Under the pieces are notes generated by a model. That model worked only from the letters and a program-made list of their open reading frames with translations. It searched no databases and was not told where the DNA came from. The position numbers and the translations under genes were made by a program. Positions 1 through 14,620 of a stretch of DNA of 64,000 bases are shown one piece after another (the stretch's first letter is position 1; each line of letters opens with the position of its first letter). Source of the stretch: Gorsachius magnificus (taxonomy: Eukaryota; Chordata; Aves; Pelecaniformes; Ardeidae); assembly GCA_034008185.1 (NCBI GenBank), contig CM067081.1:150814258-150878257 (forward strand), written 5' to 3'.

Positions 1-3000
1 GGAAAAAATGTGAAGAAAGAAAGATAAACCAAATGCCAAACAAGTTGTTATTTGCTTGCCATGCTCTCCCCACCGTTCATCCACCCTCCCAGCCAGAGAG
101 GCTGTGTCCATCCCTGTGTGCACCGAACAAGCCCCTCCCCGTGCCCTTCTGGCAAGTTTCTTTTTCACAAAAAGTGTAATTCTTGAGCCTCTTCCTTTAG
201 ATCCTCACCCGAATGAAGGTTATTCCTGGTCTGGCTGGACTGCTGGCCTCTGCACTTGGTCAGGTAGGGACACACTGTGGTGGCCCTTGCACGGCCCCGG
301 GGCTGCAGCCAGCCGGGGAGCCCGTCCCATCCCAGCCCTGGAGGATGCACCCAGGCTGTGGAGGACTCTTAGCAATTCTTGCACTTCTACCCTTGACCAG
401 CATGAAGTAATAAGTATTTCTTCTCATCATCAGGACATATTCAATTTTCATGACTCCAGCCCTCAACATAGTGTTTTGGCAGAGAGGAGAATTGCAGTGG
501 TATTTCATCTTGGTTGGAGCTTGACTCTCAAACCTTCTCCTGCCCCAGGTGTCCATGGTAGCCCTCAGGCAGAGGACAGTGATCTGCTGTAGCTCCCAAT
601 GAGCTGGAGATGCAGCTCTGCCCTCCCTCCAGGCCTCATCTTAGCTTTTTGGGTGGAGAGAAGCTATGCCCATGGTTGCCCTAGCAAAGGGGTTAGCTAC
701 CAAGGATCGGAGCCACGGCTCTGTCCTGAGCAAAGCTCTTGATTTTCCCTTGATCTTGTCCATGTGTTGCACCTTGCCAAGAGCCAGGAGAGGACAAAGG
801 ACAGTCGGAGATGAGCTGGAGGAAACGGGGCATTTTTGGTTGTGAAAACCCTTAGCAGAGTAGGGAGGACTAGTTTCTCAGCTCCTAGGTCGTGTTTGTG
901 TTGTGTGAGTTATGGGTGTTCTGCAGCGGCTGAGCGGCTTGTACTTGCATCTGGGGACTTCTCTGAGCTTTTGCTTCCCTGGTGTGTGGCAGGAGGGGTT
1001 TGGTGGGGTGCTTTCCCGCTCTCAAAGGGCCTTGCCCAGGTAGAAAGAAGACATAGTCACCAAGTGACTTGGGTACACAGTAAACAAGGCCCAGGAAAGA
1101 GGCAGCCTGCAGTCGTGAGGGTATCGAGAGCATCAGGTCATCTTGCTGTTCTTTATTAGGTTACCTGTGCTTACATAGGGTAACCTCTTACTAATTAGCT
1201 AAGTTGGGTTTGGACAGGGTAAGAGGGGAGCAATGTTCATCAAAGGAGAAGGTAAAATAATATAGGCTTTCAAAAGGTAAGGATTAAAATTTAAGGCTGA
1301 GGAGATGTGTATATGCTGCTATCCAGGTCCCTCTTCAGGGCTGCAGGGAAGGGCTGGGGCATTAAAGTCAAAGACTTTATTCCTGGATCTCTTGCTGTGG
1401 CCAAAAGAAGAGAAGAAATGTGTCTAACAGTGTTTGCGGATGGTGGGGAATTTGTTTTAATTTGTTTTGTTTTTAAACCCAGAATGAGCCCTGTCCCCTC
1501 CACTGCTCTTGCAGTGTGATCCTGGCACTGTTTTGAATCCCTGACCCACGACGGTCTCTGCAAAGGAGGACATGTATTTTTGGAGCTGTCTGTTCTGGTT
1601 TGTCAAGCCTGTGCGTGGAAAGCTATGTGGAAAGGAAAGGGATTCCCAGGGAGAAATGCTGTCAGTGGCTGTGCAAAGCCAGTCGTGGGCAACTCCATCC
1701 TGTCTTGCTTTTGGTGACATGCCAAGACCATGCTGTGAAACGGTCTCTTGATTTTTTCCTCCTTTTTTTGACAGGCTGTAGAATAGTTTCCTGCCCAGCC
1801 TGGGCTACAGCCAGGACGGGGAGCTTTACCCCGCTAGCTGTCTAGGATGGCTGCTCTGGACGGGAGGCATGCTCACGCTCATTGGTTATTTGCTGGTGGC
1901 CACTAGACTTTTCCAAAATATGCTTCATCAGGTGTGAGGCTTTTGTTGTGCCGTGGTGTAGATAGTGGTCTCTGGAGAAGGATGGGTGGTTCCAGGCAGT
2001 CTGATGCCTTTCTTGACCTCGTATTTCAACAGAAGATGAAACGAGCTGCTTTTTGTCATGGAGGAATAGACCCACTCCCAAACAAAAAAGCAACCTGTCA
2101 CTTTCCCATATCCTGGAGAAGGGCCATCGCTGCGTCGTGCAACATGAACCTCCCCCCACGACACACTAGCTTTAGAAGTGGGGATGACCTGAGAGCTGGA
2201 GCCCAGTGTTTCTTGACCAGGCTCTCGGGGAGCAGAGGGCTTTGTGCTGGGATGCTGCAAGCAGCCCACAGGTGGGCCCAGGAGCTGCTGGAGAGAAATC
2301 CCACCACTGGCAAGGCACAGCGGTGTAAATCGGAAAGCCTGGGCCAGCCTGTTCAGGATGCTGGGAGGCAGCCTGGCAATGGGAACTGGCCCAGTGCTGG
2401 GGCTTAATCTCATAACTTTTGGGGAAAACCTGTCCAGGCAGTGTTAGTTTTCTGTGTTACACTTTTGGATGAGGTATGAATTCCCCAGACAGGCCGAGGG
2501 ACTGCGGCTCCCATTGGCACCGGGGTGGTGTGTACGTTGGTCGTGTAACAGGGGGATGTCTGTGGAGTCCTCTCTCCCATGCCCCACGCAGCCCTGTCCC
2601 ATGGGTGTCTGTCCTGTCACCAACACCGGAGTCTCCCTTTCCCGGCTGCTTTTGTAGGGCTCAGCTTTACACCTGCTGCTTAGCTAAAGCATAAGCTCCT
2701 GACTAAGTAAAACTGGAGCCTGGGAGCAGCCTCCGGCTCTCCTGTCCCATAAACCTCCTTGGCCAGGAGCCCCAGCTCAGGCGTCCATGTCTCCACATGG
2801 GCGAGCGGTGCGGCCAGGCAGTTATTTTTTTTCAGAGCCTGTGAGTGGAGGATATTTGAAAGCTTTAAGAACATATTGATTTTACAGTGACAAGTTGGGA
2901 AAATGTCAGGAATTAATTTTTATTTTTTTTTTTTAATGAATTACCTGCCCTAGCTAGCAGTTAAAAGATACAGCTTTTAAAAGCTATTTGGTGCCTAAAA

Positions 3001-3364
3001 TTTTACATAATGTAATTTTCAGTATGACCCCCAGCCCAACCTCTTTTGCAGTTCAAGGCAGGGGTGGAATTTCCCTTGCATTTGGGGGCGGTCGAGCTCA
3101 GTCCCACTTTCCTGCTTCCCTGGTCTCCACGCAGTTGGAGTTGGGCTTTGTTAGGGCAGGGGGTGCTGACCTGTGAAGTTACTTCTAGGGGGGTCTCTCC
3201 AAGCAGCTCGCACAGCCCGCAGTCAGGGGAGGCGGCAGCAAAACTTTTGCTGTTTAGCCCTTGGGCTCCCGTGAGGCTTCATGTGAAGAGGAGAAAGGCA
3301 AAAGGGGGACGGTCCCTTCCAGAAAGTTAAGAGATACTGGTCTGAGAAGTTGTGCATCCCCACA

Positions 3365-3381
3365 TGTGTGTGTGTGTGTGT
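3365..3381. repeat. TG dinucleotide microsatellite
   Basis: A short uninterrupted run of about eight TG units. It is a simple repeat in non-coding DNA and may be length-polymorphic. Confidence 0.85.
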
Positions 3382-6300
3382 CAGGGTATCCAGGGGAGAA
3401 TTACGCTTCGGAATTTTTTTGTGTCTTGACCACACTACTGATGTCCACGTTGCGACAGAGACTGGTGAGTAAATACATTGCTGCTGGCGTTTCGAGTTTG
3501 TGAGCCTCCGGACCTTGTCTATAAGTAGAGGTAACCTGTAATCTTGGTAAAACTCTGGAAGGAAGGGAAGGGTGTCTTACTGACGCTGGGCAGAGGTGTC
3601 AGCAGCACCTTCTGGTTGTTCTGGCCCACGCCCCTCTGACGGGCTGACGTACAGCACATCGAATGACGGCAAAGCAATTTCCCACTGTCCAATTCGATCG
3701 ATAGAAGCAAATCCCCTGCGGGGGGGAGTGAAATGTGATTGCTGCAAACAAGGGCTTGTTTTGGTTGTGTGCATCACATGGGCAAGCAGCTGCAAGGCTG
3801 CGGGCTGGAGATGTTTCCCCTCACGGTGCAGAGGCACTGTCCCTTCCTACGTGGTGTAAAATGAGATTGCACCTGCCTGGTGCTTCAGAGGAGCTGGGCC
3901 TTTGCTCTTGCTCCTCCTTTTCCCCACAAGGCCCACGTACTTGTCATGAAGGAGCACCTGTGGTGGGCGGTGGCTATACGGCCTCTGTTCTTAACTCGCC
4001 CTGGCTTGCATCTCATGCCCAAATCTGCCCTCTTTTTTCCTCCACACCTATCACATTTTTCCCCACACCCCTGTGCTTTTGAGGTCAAACACAGCCCCGC
4101 AATAAGGCTGCTTCTCCCCGTAGGAGAGCATTGCCATACAGTTGTACTGGGAAGTGGTGTAAGCTCTATCAGTATAACTGTACTTATGCTGATTTAAAGA
4201 ACCTACCTCAGAGCTTTTATCAGCATAAGCCTCTTAATAAAAGGGAAAAAACTGATACGCTCTCCTGGCAGAGCTATGCTAATGTTGTAACTAGACCTAA
4301 GGGCACATTCACTTTAAAGTTAGGTTGGTTTAACGTAGTATGTGATTTCAGCTAAATCTTCCAAAGTATGTGAGGACGCTTCTATTTATGTTCCATTCAC
4401 ACTAATTTTAATTTATATTAAGTCCATCAGGCTCAAGTTTGAGCTAAGTTGAACACAGCATTACTTTTCAGACTGCTTTGGAGGGATTAGAAACTGTAGA
4501 GCTAAATCATCACAGCCCCTTCCGAGAGCAATTCCACTGATAGAAAGATGCTCATTTTTTTTTAAGTACATTTATCAAAACAACCTGCAGACACACTTCC
4601 ATCAATGTGACTATGTCCACCTATCACCCAAGTGGTCTTTAAGCTGGAATAATCATGCTTGCAAAGTGGGCTGCTCTGGTTTAATTTAACCTAACTGGTT
4701 GCTTATGCCTAGACAAGACCTAAGAGAGCTCCCTGCGCTGGGTAGGTGCTGTAGCCCTGCTGTTACGCAAGTCCTGCCAGAAGTCCTGCTCCCTGCAGAA
4801 AACCCGTGGCTGGTGTCCGTGATAGCTCTCGCTCCTGGTTCCCGAAGCCTCATGCCCATCAGTGGTGTGGTGGCTGGGAGGTACACACCACAGGGACGCT
4901 GGATACCCAGTTTCACTCAGATACCCCTGCAGCAAGGCAGATAGCAAGGAAGATGGGGGCAAGAAGAGACTCTGCTGTGCTCAGAGTCTGCTCCCAAATC
5001 CCACCACAGATACCAGTTACCTCCTGGGCCCTCTGGGAGCCCCGGTGAACACCAGTGTCCCTGTGTCACCTCGGTCCGGGCACACTTGCACTCTGGGGAC
5101 TGCTGGCCTTTGGAGCATCTCTGGAGAAAGCCAAAAGCCCACGGGCAGGTGCTGTACCCATGCCAGTGCTTATAGACTAACCAGCAATCAGCTGGAGAGC
5201 TTTCTGGCAGCTCCTGGGAGGCAGGTGCTGGTAATTAAACCTTGCGCTTTGGAAGGGCAACTTGGGTCTGGCTTTGCCCCATAGGAAAGTGAATCTGTGT
5301 TGCAGTGAGGTGCTGTAGCTGTCAGCACCATCAGACGAATGGGCTGGGCTGCCCACAGGTACGGGGCCATCCTCAGGCCCCACCACCAGCTTTGCTGCAG
5401 CCGGGGAAGGAGACGTCGCGAGGGTGCGGAGGCCTGAGCTTTCACTGTGCTTTAGCTGTTAACAACAGCCGCGGGCACGCTGCCCCGTGTGAAGCAGTGT
5501 GCTTCCCTCCTCTCAGAAACTACTGTATGTCCAGCCCTATCTATTTCAATCAAATGGAAAAAATTGGTCAGAAGTACGCTACCCTAACAAACTGGAGGTG
5601 GAGGCTCTTCATTGAAAGAAAGAGTAGGGAAAATGCCATTGTGACCTCTTTGAATGCATGTCTTTTATTTTAGTGGCCTTTTCTTTCTCTTCTACCTAAT
5701 ATCCCCCCCTCCTCCTACAACACATCTCAGGACTTGTCAGATTGATCTTCTTCATTTTGTGCTGGAGGACTCTTGGTCCTTCAGGTCTCCCTTTGCTGAC
5801 CGAAAGCTCAGTGCTGATAAATCTTTAGCCGAGGAAGTTTTTCTCCCAGGTGTTTCTCAACCACATGAGCGAAGGTGAAGTGCACAGAACAAACAACAGA
5901 AAAACCACTGAGCTTGACAGAACTTGGCTGCTTTACAGCTGAGGAAGGCTTACTGCCAGCATCTTATCTCCAGTGAGATTATCTCACTAGTTCTTCCTGT
6001 CTCCAGAGTATTCCAGGGGAAAAAAAAAAATGAACAGGCGAGCCCTGAACAAAAGTGCTCCAACCGAATCTATTTTTCTTTTGCAGGTCACCTTTTATCT
6101 CCTTCAGGGTGGAAATTCTTTTTCTTTTTTTCCATTTACTTATTTTCACTTTTTTTCTTACTATATTTCTTTTACATTTTTTGTTCCTCCGCCATGTTCT
6201 GGTTTGTTTGCACTGCCAGCAGTGGAAGTGATTTAAAAATGCCCAGTCTTTGAAACAAGTGATCTCCAGATGAAATTGCTCCCAAAGGCTCCTAGCAGCT

Positions 6301-9300
6301 GCAGGGGCAAGCGGCATAAATGCAGATTTAAGACCAGGGGGTGAAGGCAACTGTAAATAAAAGTGCTAGCCATGGAAAGTATTGGACAGGTTTCTGGGGG
6401 AAGGATATTTCAAAGAAACTGTGTGCCCCGGCAGCATGGCTGGCAGCCTGCGGAGAACCATAAATTTGTGGGGCAAGACGTCTCCCTGTGCTGTAGGACT
6501 GGCTTGTCCCACTTGGACTGGGAGCGATTGCACAGGGTGCCCAAGACCGGGAGGAGCCCATGTTCTGGCAGCTTTCTTGGGGAGAAGAGGCCAGCAAGGC
6601 TGGGGGATGATTACGTTACTGGGTATTAACAGCCCAGCCACTGCTGCCAAAGCAACCCTGGACCTCACCAGGGGACTTTTCAACAGGTCACCTTCGTCTG
6701 GGAGGGGTGGAAGAGGGTGGAAGCTGGGAGGACTGAGCACAGGAACTGTCCTGTCCTACCTACATGGTCTTACATATTTTCCCTCTCCATACCCTACTGA
6801 CCGCTGTTTGGGGGAGGATGGCTTGGGTGGCCAAGCTTGGATGATTTCTTGGTCTGACTCTTGTCAGACCAGACTCAAGCTCTGAGCCTGCTCAGGGAGT
6901 AAGGGGGCAAACCAGCTTGGCCCCCACCACAGGTTGGCAGGATCAAGGCCATGCCTTAGACTGGGCTCAAAAAAGCAGTGCCTGCCAGACCGGCTGTGCT
7001 GGCCAGCTTTGCTTCCCTTTGGAGGTGGTGGGCTTTCTGGGCTTAGTCAGAGCCAGGCAGCCTCACAGCAGCTCTTTTCAGCAAGTGCAGCCCTAGTCTT
7101 CTTTGCAAATTACCCTCAAGTGATTATAATTCTGCTTATTTTACAATGATTGTGCTAATGATTTTTGCAAATGAATTTTAAACCAAGAGATGGCTAGCCT
7201 GATTATTTGGCTGCTTTTACTGCTGTCATCACTTCCAATAGCTGTTATTCAGAAAACACTCTTTGCACTTGTGTTTACTCACCCAGATTATATGGTGGGG
7301 TTGGGCTCTTTCGCTGGATACTTCCCAAGCCACCAAAAGCTTTGGAGGTGGCAGCCCAAACGCTTCAAATGCAAATACTCAAGCCAGTGAGTATTTGTCT
7401 GAATATCTGCCAAGCTCCCGTTTTCTGGGAACATGCTGATGAATCAAAATTTAGTCTCATGAATGTTTATGGACAACAACCAAGAGAACAGCTTCAAATC
7501 CCGCCCTTCCAAACAAATTCTGCTTCTCTCCTAAGGCATGTTCCCAAATTCATTTGGGCTTACCAGTCTGTGTCTGGTTCTAGCCAAATATGAAATATCT
7601 GCATACTCTCTTCTTTTCTTGGTCCCCCTTTCCTTTTTCCTGGGGAAGGAAGGGGTTGCTCAGACTGATGCTGAAAGACATTCTTGCTCCCCAATGCCTT
7701 CAACGCTTGCTGCCTGCTTCTGCCTCTAACTCACACAACAAATGTTATACAGAAAACACGTATTGCTTTCAAATTTTATCCCTTCAGTGGAAATGTCTGC
7801 TTTCTGGCCTGTTTTCTCTCCAGACCAGCAGCGCATGAGGTGGGGAGATGGTTTGCCATGCTTCCAGGGAAAGGAGGGAAATGTCTTTGCCTATGGCAAC
7901 TGGTGTTTCCAGTCGACCCGCTGCGGTTCTCACGTGTTCCTCAGCCAGGACCATGCGGGGAGCTGTGAAAATGCCTGTAACAGGCTGGTTCCCTCAGGCC
8001 TGAGATCTGCACCTGCCCTGCAAGCAAACTGCTACCATCTCTCTCTGTCTTTTTATTTTAAGAGGTGTCACATCAGCAATGGGGCTTGGGGAGAGATTGA
8101 AGACCAAGAGGGAACAGTGATGGACAGGCTGATACCAGGCACAGTGTGCTCAGGAAAGGATGAGTTATGATATCTCAGTAGCTAAAGTTTCATTCCTTTT
8201 GACAAAAGGAGGCCAGGGGATTTGCTGCTGGCTCCTCACTGAAATTACCATCTGCAGGTACCTGCTTTAATTTGGTTTGTTTGGCCGAAGCAAACCTGAC
8301 CCGGTAACACAGCATTACATTCAGAAAGCTGCTGTGGCGGCTGCAAACCAAGCCTGGCAGATGAGGGGGAACGAAGCCTCCTGCATGGTCCAGCACATCC
8401 AGGGTGTTTCCCAGGAGAGGGGAGAAGAGCACCTCTGCCAGCCCCCCTTTCACCAAGAGCTGTGAAGAAGCTCTCCAAAACACCGCGAGCCCATCAGGGA
8501 CTTGACCTCGCTCCCATGGGACTCAGCTGGCAGCAATTCCAGCATATCTGCATGGTGTGATGGGCAGTAAATATTCCCCTGTTCTGCACCACACGGTCCC
8601 TGCCCTTGCAGGTCTGGCCAGTGCAGGCTGTGCCCACTTGCATAAATGCAGGATGGGTTTTCTAGGGAGTGAGGGCAGCACAATATTTTCACTGGCTGTT
8701 TTTTATCCCAGACAAGAGTCTAAAGGAAATATTTCTGAGATGCAGTTTATCTTTCAACTTTATTTGCTGCTAAATAAGAGGTAGTCAAGCTCACAGAGTG
8801 GTGTGGGGAACAGGGGCTCCCTGGCGGAGGAGAGAGATTAGGGTGCTCTGGCAGACCCAGGGCTCGGTCTCAGAAGGGATTCCCGCTCGCAGCATTTGCT
8901 CCAGCTCAGAGAGGATGCCTGTTTGTCAGGATGCCTCCAGCCTGCATGCAATCCTCCCACTCAGCTCTCAAATCCTCCTGGGTTTACCTAGCAAAAATAA
9001 TTTCCTTTCTCCATTTTCCATCTCACCAGCCTTGCCAGCCCTTCTGGCACCACCATCTTCCTCCTTTAATGGCTGAAATAACCTGGTGGGGGTCTTGCTG
9101 CCTCCTCCATGCTCCTCTAGTGCCTGCTTAGCCTGAAACGTGATCTTTAAACATAGCCCATTGGCAGGATATTGGCACAGACATAGATGGGACCATGAGC
9201 AGCAACCTCAGCAAAGATGCAAGGCAGCATGTTTTCCCTCCCATCTGTAGGGGTTAAGGGCTTTGGCAGATGAGCTGCGTTAGGTTTAGCTGGGGTGGGT

Positions 9301-9516
9301 TAGGGGGGTGAGTGCCTGCTCTAAGGAGACATGGGGGACCTTTAAAGAAGGTGAGTTTTGCTGATGGGGAGTAGAAGGTGTGGGGTTGCAGGGGTACCCT
9401 CAGCCCACCTGAGCACCGGGGGAGCTGGCGCGGGGTGAAGCAAGCCCTTGCATACAGGCTGGAGGGTATGGGGGGAATCCGGCTCACCGGCTGTGTTGTC
9501 TCCACAGCGCTGAAAG

Positions 9517-9554
9517 CCACTAAGTGTACTTTTGTCCACTAAGTGTACTTTTGT
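9517..9554. repeat. Two-copy 19-bp tandem duplication
   Basis: The 19-bp unit CCACTAAGTGTACTTTTGT occurs twice head to tail without mismatch, followed directly by a partial third start (CACTAA). It looks like a recent local slippage or tandem duplication in non-coding DNA. No function is implied. Confidence 0.85.
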
Positions 9555-12500
9555 CACTAATTTAAGTATACGTAGCTCTGCTTTCACGCAAAGAGAAGAG
9601 CTGGTAAGTGAGAAGGTGTCATTTTTGCCAGTGACCTCTGGGCGGAATTATACTTTAATTCACTGGGGCTTCTTCCCCTGTGTCTCTGAAATTGCTGCCG
9701 CTAACAAGGCGATGCTCGCTGAGCCGGCAGCTCCCGCATGCTGCCTTTGAGAGAAACTCCTCCGTGCTCCCCGTGGATGCAAATTGTCTTTGGCCCCAGA
9801 AGGAAAAAGAAAAGACAAATAAAGGCTCCACGCAACCACTTTTAGAACCAATGACAGGATTTACATGCTAACTAGAAGTATCCCTCTTACTCTTCCTTTC
9901 CCCTCTGCCCCAAAAGCCTGACCCACAGCCAGTAGTGCACCTGACCGGTGACACCGTGGTGTCTTTTGGGACGATTTCTCCTGAGCCCTACCTGCCCTGT
10001 TCCCCCTTTGTAGGGCTGCGCTGTTGCAAGCCTGGCCCTGTGCAAGGGCTGTATCAGGCAGGGCTGTGCAAAAGCAGGAGAGGTTCATGGACAGAGACCC
10101 AACCTCCCTACCACACGTGGTGTGCTGGGCCTCTGTATCCTCTGTGCAGCTGCAGCCAGCCCTGCTTGTGGAGAAGATGGAGACCACTGTCCAACCTCAA
10201 ACACGGAGGGCAAGGGGTGCACACTGTGCCTTTAGCACGGCCTCTTAAGTACTGCTGCAGCCATCCTTGGGGGAACTGCTGCAGCAACATGGGTGCAACC
10301 AACCCCATGCAACCCACTCACCTGCTGCCTCCCCCATTTTTTGGTGCCAGGCCCTTTGCCTGCACTTCTACCCTCCCTCCTGCCCATGCCCTTGGAGCCT
10401 CTTCTCTCCCAGCGACATGTGTTTTTCCAGTGGCGCTGGGTACCCCTCCCGCCCCACACCCACGACATGCAGGGTGTTGATTTGACTGGACATGAGCTCA
10501 AAGCTCATTAAGGGTTCGTCGATATGGGCAATGAGGAGCTGCGTGGGGTGAGGCGGGGGAGAGGGGCCCCGCGGCAGGAGAGGGTCATAGCTCCCCTCTG
10601 CATGCGGGAGCAGGTCAGTATGTGCCTCCCCAGGCTGGTATCTCCGTGAGCAGCTCTGTGCACCTCAAGGACCTGCAATCAGCCGGCACAGTGAGGTAGG
10701 TGCATCCACTGGGACAGCAGTGTCTGGTTTTGAGGACATGAGCACTGGGATTGAAGGGACCATTGCAGCGGTGGTGGGGAAGAGCTGCCTGCCCACATGA
10801 GCATCCCTGGGGAAGGACTGCTGAAGGTGCTGAGCAATCCTCCATCCACACTGGGTTGGATGTGGGGCTTGAAGGGCTCAGCACCCTGAGGACAAGGCAG
10901 GATGAAGGTTTCCCCCAAGGGGGTGAGCAAATGGGGGCACACCTGCCTGCCTGGTGCTCAGCTGGGGCAGTGTGAAGCAGGCATACCACCCAAAGCAGGA
11001 GCAGACGTTGTGTATGCTTTACCATCAGCTGCACCACTGCCATGCCTAAATTTCTTCTGCCAGTTGCCATTGCCACTGCCATTGCAATGTCCCTTGGTCA
11101 AGAAAGTTGCCAGTTGCTTGGAAGGCAGTGTTGTTCCCAGTTGTCACCAGCACGTAGAACCAACTGGATTCCCCTCGGTCTTAATGGGCAGCTACAGCAA
11201 CCACCCTCCACTTCAAAACCCTCTCCCTGAGCAAAAGCCTGGGCTGGGGAGGGTGTTTCTGCTGCAGTGGAGAAGCAGGGCACGAGGCCCCCGCTCCCAC
11301 CTGGGAGGGTGAGGGGGAGGATGGTGGTTCTGGAGCAGCACTCAGAAATGGTTTTGGGGGTCTGAAAAGTGGAAAGCTTCTCACAGTGCCTTTGGGCCAG
11401 AGGGGGATGTAGTGAGCTTAAATGATGGCTGAGTAAAGACGCTGTAGCAGCACTTAGGTGAAACCTGGGCAGGTTTCCCTGGGCAGGGGTCTCATGAGGA
11501 GGACTCTGGGGACAGGCTAGGTGACATCCATGGGAGAGGAATTGGTACAGCTACCTCTGCCTGGCACTGGAACTGCCCTTCCCTTCCCAGCCTTCTGTGC
11601 TGCAGTCCCAAGGATGAGCCCAAGACGCAGCATTTCAGGTGCTCAGCACCTCTTTGCAGAGGTCCTGCAAATTTTGGCAGCCTCTGACAGTGGAGCTGAG
11701 GTTCACTGCCTGTAAGGTGCTGGGGCGTTTTAGGGGATAATGTCTGTGGCCTTCCTTCCTATCTATCTCCAAGAAACTCTGACCCTGAAGCAGGTGCCTC
11801 ACTCCCTAGGTAAAGCCTGGCTGCCAAAGGCTCCCCAGTTTGCTGGTGACCTTGCTGTAGTTCTGCCAGCATCTGGTGGAGACCTCTGGTACATTTAATT
11901 TTGGTCCAAGAGAAGCTCTGCCACAGTTCAGGATTTTGTGCTGAGGAGAACAAAAAGCAGTAAAGACAGACATGCAGCTTGTGAATGTATTTTCTTCTGG
12001 ACAAACTTAATGGGCACAAGGAACGAACAACTTATGTCCTTATACTGGGGGTGGACCACCCCATGATGCTGGGTCCTGTTCGCTGTTTGGGGATATAGCA
12101 GGTGAGAGCTGTGTCTGTTCCCTGTGGAGATGCTCATGGAGCAAGGGCTGTGCCATGCTGGTACGGGCTGTCTGTGGGAGCTGTGGCTCAGGTCTCCAGC
12201 CAAGGCACCGGGAAAACAGCCTTTCCTTCACCTGCCTCATCTCCTGATATCACCAACCCTGGGGGAAGAGCTGCTCCACTGCATGGTACTTAGCACAAGA
12301 AGCAGGGAGAGGAGAAGGCAGCTCTGAGCGTTAAAGTAGTAGAGATAATAATGCCCAGCTAGTTGGAGGCTGATCCTGGGTGGTGGGGGATGACGTCCTT
12401 ACTGGGTACTAAGCACATTGTCTGGGCTATTTCAAGGAAAACCTCAGCCAAGGGGCTGCTGGCTATCAATGCTCGTGCATGGTTCCTGTGGAGGGACCTG

Positions 12501-14284
12501 GATCTGCCATTCTCTCATTTCCACCCAAAAAAGTGTATGAGCAAGTGGAGCAGCCTTGGAGCTCTGGGGCATGATTATCTCTCTGTTTTCATGGAGGGGG
12601 AGAACAAGGAGTTTGATGTCTGAAAGTGGGATACAGATTTCCTCTCTGGCTTGACTGTGCTGCAGCAGCAGGAAAAACTCTGTTGTCCTCTGCGTGGTGA
12701 GGCTCTGGTCTTTCTCAGAGCTGAATATGTGTGCCGGAGTGGTGCCAGGCTGTTTCACAGGTGCCAGATTTTGGATGAGCTCTCAGTGACTTGATGCGGC
12801 ACTCGGTAGCTGCCGTGACCCAGCCCAGAAGGAGCAGGGGAAGGCCTGCATTTTGCCTCCTCCTTCTCCCATCTATCTTCCCCTTTCTGCTTTCAGCTGA
12901 ATGCAGCAGCAGGGATTTTTGAGGCAGCGCAGGGTTTTTACCTGCTTGTCTTAACTCGAATAGCAGGGGGTGCTGGCCGGCATGGAGCAGGCTGGACTCA
13001 GCCCTGCCCTGCAGACGGGTCACATCCCGAGCTGTGAGCCTCCTGGCCACAGGGGACATGCGGTGGCCAGTCCTTTGCTCCTCTGCCATGCAAGTTGAGG
13101 AGACATTCCTCCCTTGCCATGCTGGACACTTCAGGGCAGTCTCTGGATCATTCTCACACTTGTTTCTGCTTTTTTCCTTGTCAATTTTTTTTTTTTCTTT
13201 ATTCACTTTTTCATTATTCAGTTGTGGCAACAAAGTCCAAGGTGACTTTCTCAGGTGATAGTCATCGCTTTCCATTGCAAGACCAATTTCACCCTATCTG
13301 CTCTGTTCAATGACTTAATAAAAAAAAAGCAAAACAAAACCTAAAAATAACCCCAAAGCATATCAAGCCCAATACAGCAAATAACCGCTGACATTACTTG
13401 CAATATCTCTGGAGGTGCATCAAATCCAGCTCTATGTGTTTTTCCCTTCGCCCGCATAGCACAGCCATGCCTTCTGCACAGTGCTTGTGACTCCTGGCGA
13501 GATGGGGAAATTTACCCCTGTGAAGGCCACGGTCCCGCTGAGGATGTTGATGCAGCTCAGGGTGTGAGTTAAAATCTTAGCTCAGAGGCACGGTTTTGGT
13601 AAGGTAGTGGCTGGTGGGAGCAGTAACTCGGGCCTCTCTGGGGGAAAGAGCGAAGGGATGGGTGGGAGCCGGCGAGGATGCCTGCCCTCACTGCGGTGGC
13701 AGTGCCTGGACACCATGCCGGGCTGTAATGGAAGGGAGTGGGAGGTATAAGGCAAGTGAGAAATTTCAGCTGGGAAAGCCCTTCTGTGTTCATTTTTAGG
13801 CACTTCTATCCCGGCAATGTTCTCACTGAAGTCACTGGAAGTTTTTTCTATTAGCTTCGCTGGACAGGGATTGCCCCCTAGCAAGGAACAGGGCAGGCAG
13901 AGAAGGCCAGTGAATGTTACTCCTGGTTTGCACACACAAAAAAGTGGAGCAATATATGCAAAACAGCAGCTTCTATCCTAGAGGAGGAATAGTGAGTTGG
14001 GTTTTTTGGGTTTTTTTTTTGCTCGGCAGAACAAACGATAGCTGCTTTTCTCTTCATAACATCCTTTGTCCCTCTGCCTCTCAGGACGGGTCCCTTATGG
14101 CAGTGTTTGCTGCCTCTCTGGTCCCCCCCCAGCACCCCATCCTCAGTGCTCCTGCCTGTGCCCCATGCCTCCAGGCTGCCCTCCCAGGAGCTGCCTCCCT
14201 CCTCCCTGGCCCTGTGCAGGCTGGCCGGCCAGAGGGTGATGCACAGGGGGGCTCTCCCAGGGTCACCCCACAGCCCTTCCCTGG

Positions 14285-14620
14285 GAGAATCGTGGAATTA
14301 TTTAGGTTGGAAAAGACCTAACCAAGTCCAACCGTTAACCTAACCCTGCCATCCCACTGCTAAACCATGTCCCTAAGCACCTCATCTACCCGTCTTTTAA
14401 ATACCTCCTGGAATGGGGACTCGACCACTTCCCCAGACAGCCCATTCCAGTGCTTGACAACTCTTTCAGTGAAAAAATTTTTCCTAATATGTTCAATTTA
14501 AACCTGCCCTGGCGCAACTTGAGGCCATAATAACTAACAGAATAACTAAGGAGTCTCTTCCCTCCTTCCATTCTCTACTCCTCAAGGAACTGGATGCCTT
14601 TGAGGGCTGTGCTCCTTTTT
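14285..14620 (-). mobile_element. CR1 LINE 3' fragment, old copy
   Basis: Read on the minus strand, this is a truncated, mutated 3' end of a CR1 retrotransposon. The low-coordinate end has the CR1 tail pattern (AATCGTGGAATTATTTAGGTTGG, then a stretch like GGAAAAGACCT..AAGTCCAACC). The higher-coordinate part corresponds to the C-terminal reverse-transcriptase region, including a degraded match to the usual 'W..LP..V..PS' stretch. The frame is interrupted, so it is inactive. 5' truncation and a 3' untranslated tail are typical of bird CR1 insertions. Confidence 0.8.

Larger units (their letters stand above)
1..14284. other. Upstream non-coding region
   Basis: No coding region could be supported across this stretch. 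Open frames are present on both strands, but they start at arbitrary codons, overlap one another, and show no recognisable domains or paired splice sites. The composition is mixed, with AT-rich patches near 4.3-4.6 and 7.1-7.2 kb. Minor features are a TG dinucleotide tract near 3.37 kb and a 19-bp tandem duplication near 9.52 kb. It could be intergenic, or could hold 5' untranslated exons of the transporter downstream. The sequence alone does not decide. Confidence 0.6.
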
